Below, piece by piece: positions 14,839-15,000 of a stretch of DNA of 15,000 nt. The stretch's first letter is position 1. Every line of letters begins with the position of its first letter. The notes under the pieces were generated by a model. That model was given only the letters and a program-made list of their open reading frames with translations, was not told the DNA's origin and searched no databases. The translations under genes were made by a program, and so were the position numbers. The stretch covers positions 229,668-244,667 of the forward strand of contig MU646356.1 in assembly GCA_026770585.1 (NCBI GenBank), given 5' to 3'. Source of the DNA: Baffinella frigidus. Its lineage: Eukaryota > Cryptophyceae > Cryptomonadales > Baffinellaceae.

Positions 14839-15000
14839 GAAGTTCCAACTAGCGAGATTGCGAAGTTCTAGATGGACTCTTTTGGACATGTAGTGTTTTA
14901 AATTCAAATTTTGCAGTACAAATCGGTGTTTACTAATAATTACGGTCCATCTAGAAGTTCGAACTAGCGAGATTGCGAACTTCTAGATGGACTCTTTTGG
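14839..15000 (+). repeat. 115-bp period direct repeat with strong hairpin, running off the window
   Basis: A 47-bp unit occurs at 14839-14885 and 14954-15000 with two differences (core AACTAGCGAGATTGCGAA and TTCTAGATGGACTCTTTTGG). In the second copy, 14945-14961 and 14976-14992 are perfect 17-bp inverted arms (GTCCATCTAGAAGTTCG) around a 14-nt loop. Between the units lies AT-rich DNA (TTTTAAATTCAAATTTTGCAG). It may be a tandem satellite or two ends of an element; the window ends inside it. Confidence 0.8.

Noticed and set aside
14839-15000. CRISPR-like array
   Set aside because: There are only two units with long AT-rich spacing, in a eukaryotic context with spliceosomal introns.

Overview
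The window looks like nuclear DNA of a eukaryote, most likely a GC-rich microalga or other protist. Two genes have spliceosomal GT-AG introns, one product is a nucleolar protein (nucleolin type), another is a mitochondrial ribosomal protein with a long presequence, and a 5.2-kb tract is built from degenerate plant/algal-type telomere heptamers (CCCTAAA on the + strand). Repeat-derived peptides such as YRGTSLIRN resemble conceptual translations I associate with cryptophyte-like algal genomes; this is only a recollection and I would not name a genus from it.

Layout. 1-1259: no convincing gene. It holds a dense cluster of perfect palindromes built on CGTACGA (264-401), a 22-bp tandem repeat (431-487) and a heat-shock-element-like array (777-824). 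1260-1841: one plausible unknown disordered protein with an ideal 14-3-3 mode I motif. 1842-3517: non-coding, with foldback element B1 and palindromic element A1. 3518-8758: degenerate telomere-like array, C-rich on + throughout, with internal higher-order repeats and two foreign inserts: a hairpin element (C1) and a truncated copy of the nucleolin/MRPL35 gene junction. 8847-9061: element B2 nested in element A2. 9062-9800: weak coding signal only.

9801-12953 is the gene-bearing core. A two-exon mitochondrial bL35 gene (MRPL35, minus strand, 9801-10856) and a two-exon nucleolin gene (plus strand, 10989-12953) are transcribed divergently, with 132 bp between start codons. That spacer has two CACGTG boxes, so a shared bidirectional promoter coordinating cytosolic ribosome biogenesis and mitochondrial translation is plausible (inference). 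12954-15000 is repeat-rich: five more A copies, one more nested B copy, two C hairpin elements, and a 115-bp period repeat with strong hairpins running off the window end.

The most unusual features are the decayed copy of the divergent promoter/gene-head region inside telomere-like DNA, the three families of short self-complementary elements (B twice nested at the same site in A), and the higher-order organisation of the telomere-like tract.
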